A stretch of DNA of 64,000 bases, taken from positions 36,072 through 100,071 of the forward strand of contig CAKSHP010000005.1 of NCBI GenBank assembly GCA_934457145.1, in the 5' to 3' direction. Origin of the DNA: an uncultured Clostridia bacterium. GTDB lineage: Bacteria > Bacillota > Clostridia > UBA1381 > UMGS1253. The notes beneath the pieces were generated by a model. The model saw nothing but the letters and a program-made list of their open reading frames with translations, was not told the DNA's origin and ran no database searches. The position numbers and the translations under genes are program-made. Below, piece after piece: positions 62,924 through 64,000 of the stretch; the first letter of the stretch is position 1, and the number at the start of each line of letters is the position of its first letter.

Positions 62924-63178
62924 ATGGCGGAGTTTACATTAGAAGAAATTATGTATGGCGAGAAGTACAACATTGAAAGCGGTGTATTTATGGCGGCATA
63001 TGAGCTTGCAAAGCAAGGGATAAAGCCGGCGGACATACGAGAGCAGTTACACATGCTGTATGTCAGAGAGGCAATTAAAACAACGAGAAAATTATTGAAA
63101 GAGGGCGACTCGATTTCGGATATACCGGAATTTGAGCCGCTCTTTTTATGTGAGGAGGCAGAACAATGCGGATATTAG
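62924..63178 (+). CDS. Small hypothetical protein, mobile-element type
   Basis: 84 residues from the ATG at 62924 (AAGGAGGTGGC upstream; upstream in-frame codons are unlikely). Mostly helical: FTLEEIMYGEKYNIESGVFM, then AYELAKQGIKPADIREQLHM. No named family recognised. It overlaps the following gene by 13 bp. Such pairs are common in clostridial integrated elements. Confidence 0.65.
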   Translation: MAEFTLEEIMYGEKYNIESGVFMAAYELAKQGIKPADIREQLHMLYVREAIKTTRKLLKEGDSISDIPEFEPLFLCEEAEQCGY

Positions 63179-63447
63179 AAGAATTTTGGTATGGCAACAT
63201 CAATCCGGTTAAAATACCGTTCCAGCGGCAAAGGCAATTTGACAAAGTATTCAAATTACTGACCAAAAATGAAGAAAAACTGCTTGAAACTTTAAACGAA
63301 CAAGAAAAAGAACTGTTTGACAAATACAAAGCTTGTCAAGATGAAATGACACAAATTACAGAGTGTCAGACATTCTTAAAAGGCTTTAAGCTGGGAGCAA
63401 GGTTTGTTATGGCATGCTTTGAAAATGATGACCTATACACCGAATGA
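63166..63447 (+). CDS. DUF6809-like small protein
   Basis: 93 residues with GAGGAGG upstream. ILEEFWYGNINPVKIPFQR at the N-terminus, a coiled-coil middle (LLETLNEQEKELFDKYKAC) and FLKGFKLGARFVMACF at the end are typical of this family found on integrated elements of Clostridia. Function unknown. Confidence 0.7.
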   Translation: MRILEEFWYGNINPVKIPFQRQRQFDKVFKLLTKNEEKLLETLNEQEKELFDKYKACQDEMTQITECQTFLKGFKLGARFVMACFENDDLYTE

Positions 63448-63497
63448 AAATTGTTTAATAGCCGATATAACGGCGTTTAAACCCCATAACAGGGCAA

Positions 63498-63532
63498 AAG
63501 ATATGCAGGCAGGGTAACTTTCCCCTGCCTGC
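63498..63532 (+). terminator. Intrinsic terminator
   Basis: GCAGGCAGGG/CCCCTGCCTGC hairpin followed by TATTTT, between convergent genes. Confidence 0.65.
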
Positions 63533-63572
63533 GTATTTTCGCGCCTTATAAAAAAATCCGGCACGGTATGTG

Positions 63573-64000
63573 TTATTCTTCCAGCACAGAAATAAACTCG
63601 TCGGAAGAAATCTCCCCTTTTTTATACTTTGAGCGTGCATCTTGATAAAAGGCGATTTTTTCCTTAATCGCCGTTATAACCTTTTTGTCAGTTGTTTTTT
63701 TACGTTTATAATAGAGCGCCTGATACTTTTTTTCATACAAAGAAAGCGCACTGTCCGATTTAACTTTTTCCTTGAACTGCTTTTTTGCCCCTATTTGTCT
63801 GCAGGTTTTTCCGTCTTTATAAATATTGTCGCAATATTGAATACCATGGTTATCCGCAATAAAAAATCTTTTACATACCGGGCATTTTAAAATCGGAATG
63901 TTATGAAGAATTGCGTGCATCATTTCAACCAAAAGCAGTCCCGAAAGCTTTGTAAGCCAATAAGTTTCAACCATATCAATATTATCGTCAGTATTGACAA
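63573..64000 (-). CDS. DUF6076-like zinc-binding protein (N-terminus beyond window)
   Basis: The frame is open to the window end, so the ATG at 63974 is probably internal and only the C-terminal 142 codons are seen. A zinc-ribbon-like motif (KCPVCKRFFIADNHGIQYC with a later Cys in KTCRQIGAK) is followed by a long basic helix. The pattern matches DUF6076-type proteins common in clostridial mobile elements. Function unknown. Confidence 0.65.
   Translation of the reverse strand, partial: VNTDDNIDMVETYWLTKLSGLLLVEMMHAILHNIPILKCPVCKRFFIADNHGIQYCDNIYKDGKTCRQIGAKKQFKEKVKSDSALSLYEKKYQALYYKRKKTTDKKVITAIKEKIAFYQDARSKYKKGEISSDEFISVLEE

Overview
The window looks like the chromosome of an anaerobic, low-GC, spore-forming member of the Clostridia (Bacillota). 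The evidence is the yabO-yabP-yabQ-divIC-yabR sporulation and division block next to mazG, Veg and MecA homologues, the aspS-gatCAB operon, a glycyl radical enzyme with its activase, a flavodiiron protein, SLH-domain cell-surface proteins and strong AGGAGG-type ribosome binding sites. No rRNA, tRNA or CRISPR array was found.

Region 1 (1-8.7 kb) is a polymorphic-toxin tail. The end of an RHS/YD-repeat protein carries a lipase-like C-terminal toxin tip. It is followed by small membrane-anchored or secreted proteins, probably immunity or orphan genes, separated by four copies of a GC-rich hairpin. An ~800-bp segment is duplicated; both copies carry an SLH-like gene with the same in-frame TAA.

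Region 2 (8.7-46.6 kb) is mostly core genome: mazG, hup and the yab/divIC block; an esterase; TspO; a glycyl radical enzyme and activase; a flavodiiron protein; veg and mecA; a 1024-residue S-layer-type protein; coaD; a polysaccharide deacetylase; a MATE transporter; an RNA methyltransferase operon; a GlcNAc/cell-wall recycling group (nagZ, nagA, nagB); the operon aspS-gatC-gatA-gatB-acetylxylan esterase-metA; a metallo-beta-lactamase/GDPD fusion; and rpsF-ssb-rpsR-ybaK. A stand-alone structured RNA of about 187 nt with its own promoter and terminator (6S-like) lies at 44.49-44.68 kb.

Region 3 (46.6-49.5 kb) is a scar. A spoIIID homologue is cut to 43 codons by a 186-bp MITE-like element with ~25-bp imperfect terminal inverted repeats. 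A second copy lies 1.07 kb away, and a ParE/Phd-type toxin-antitoxin pair sits between them. A Fic-domain gene follows.

Region 4 (49.8-64 kb) is an accessory defence island. One tightly packed operon encodes a small HTH protein, two cytosine-5 methyltransferases, a three-part McrBC-like restriction complex (same architecture as BsuMI/LlaJI-type systems), a third cytosine-5 methyltransferase and a Vsr mismatch endonuclease. Downstream come a 653-residue Cys-rich protein with a possible nuclease-like C-terminus, an ArsC/Spx-like protein, a frameshifted flavin reductase, a HEPN-motif protein, a second frameshifted conserved gene and small mobile-element-type genes. The least understood and most promising part is 57.6-62.9 kb.
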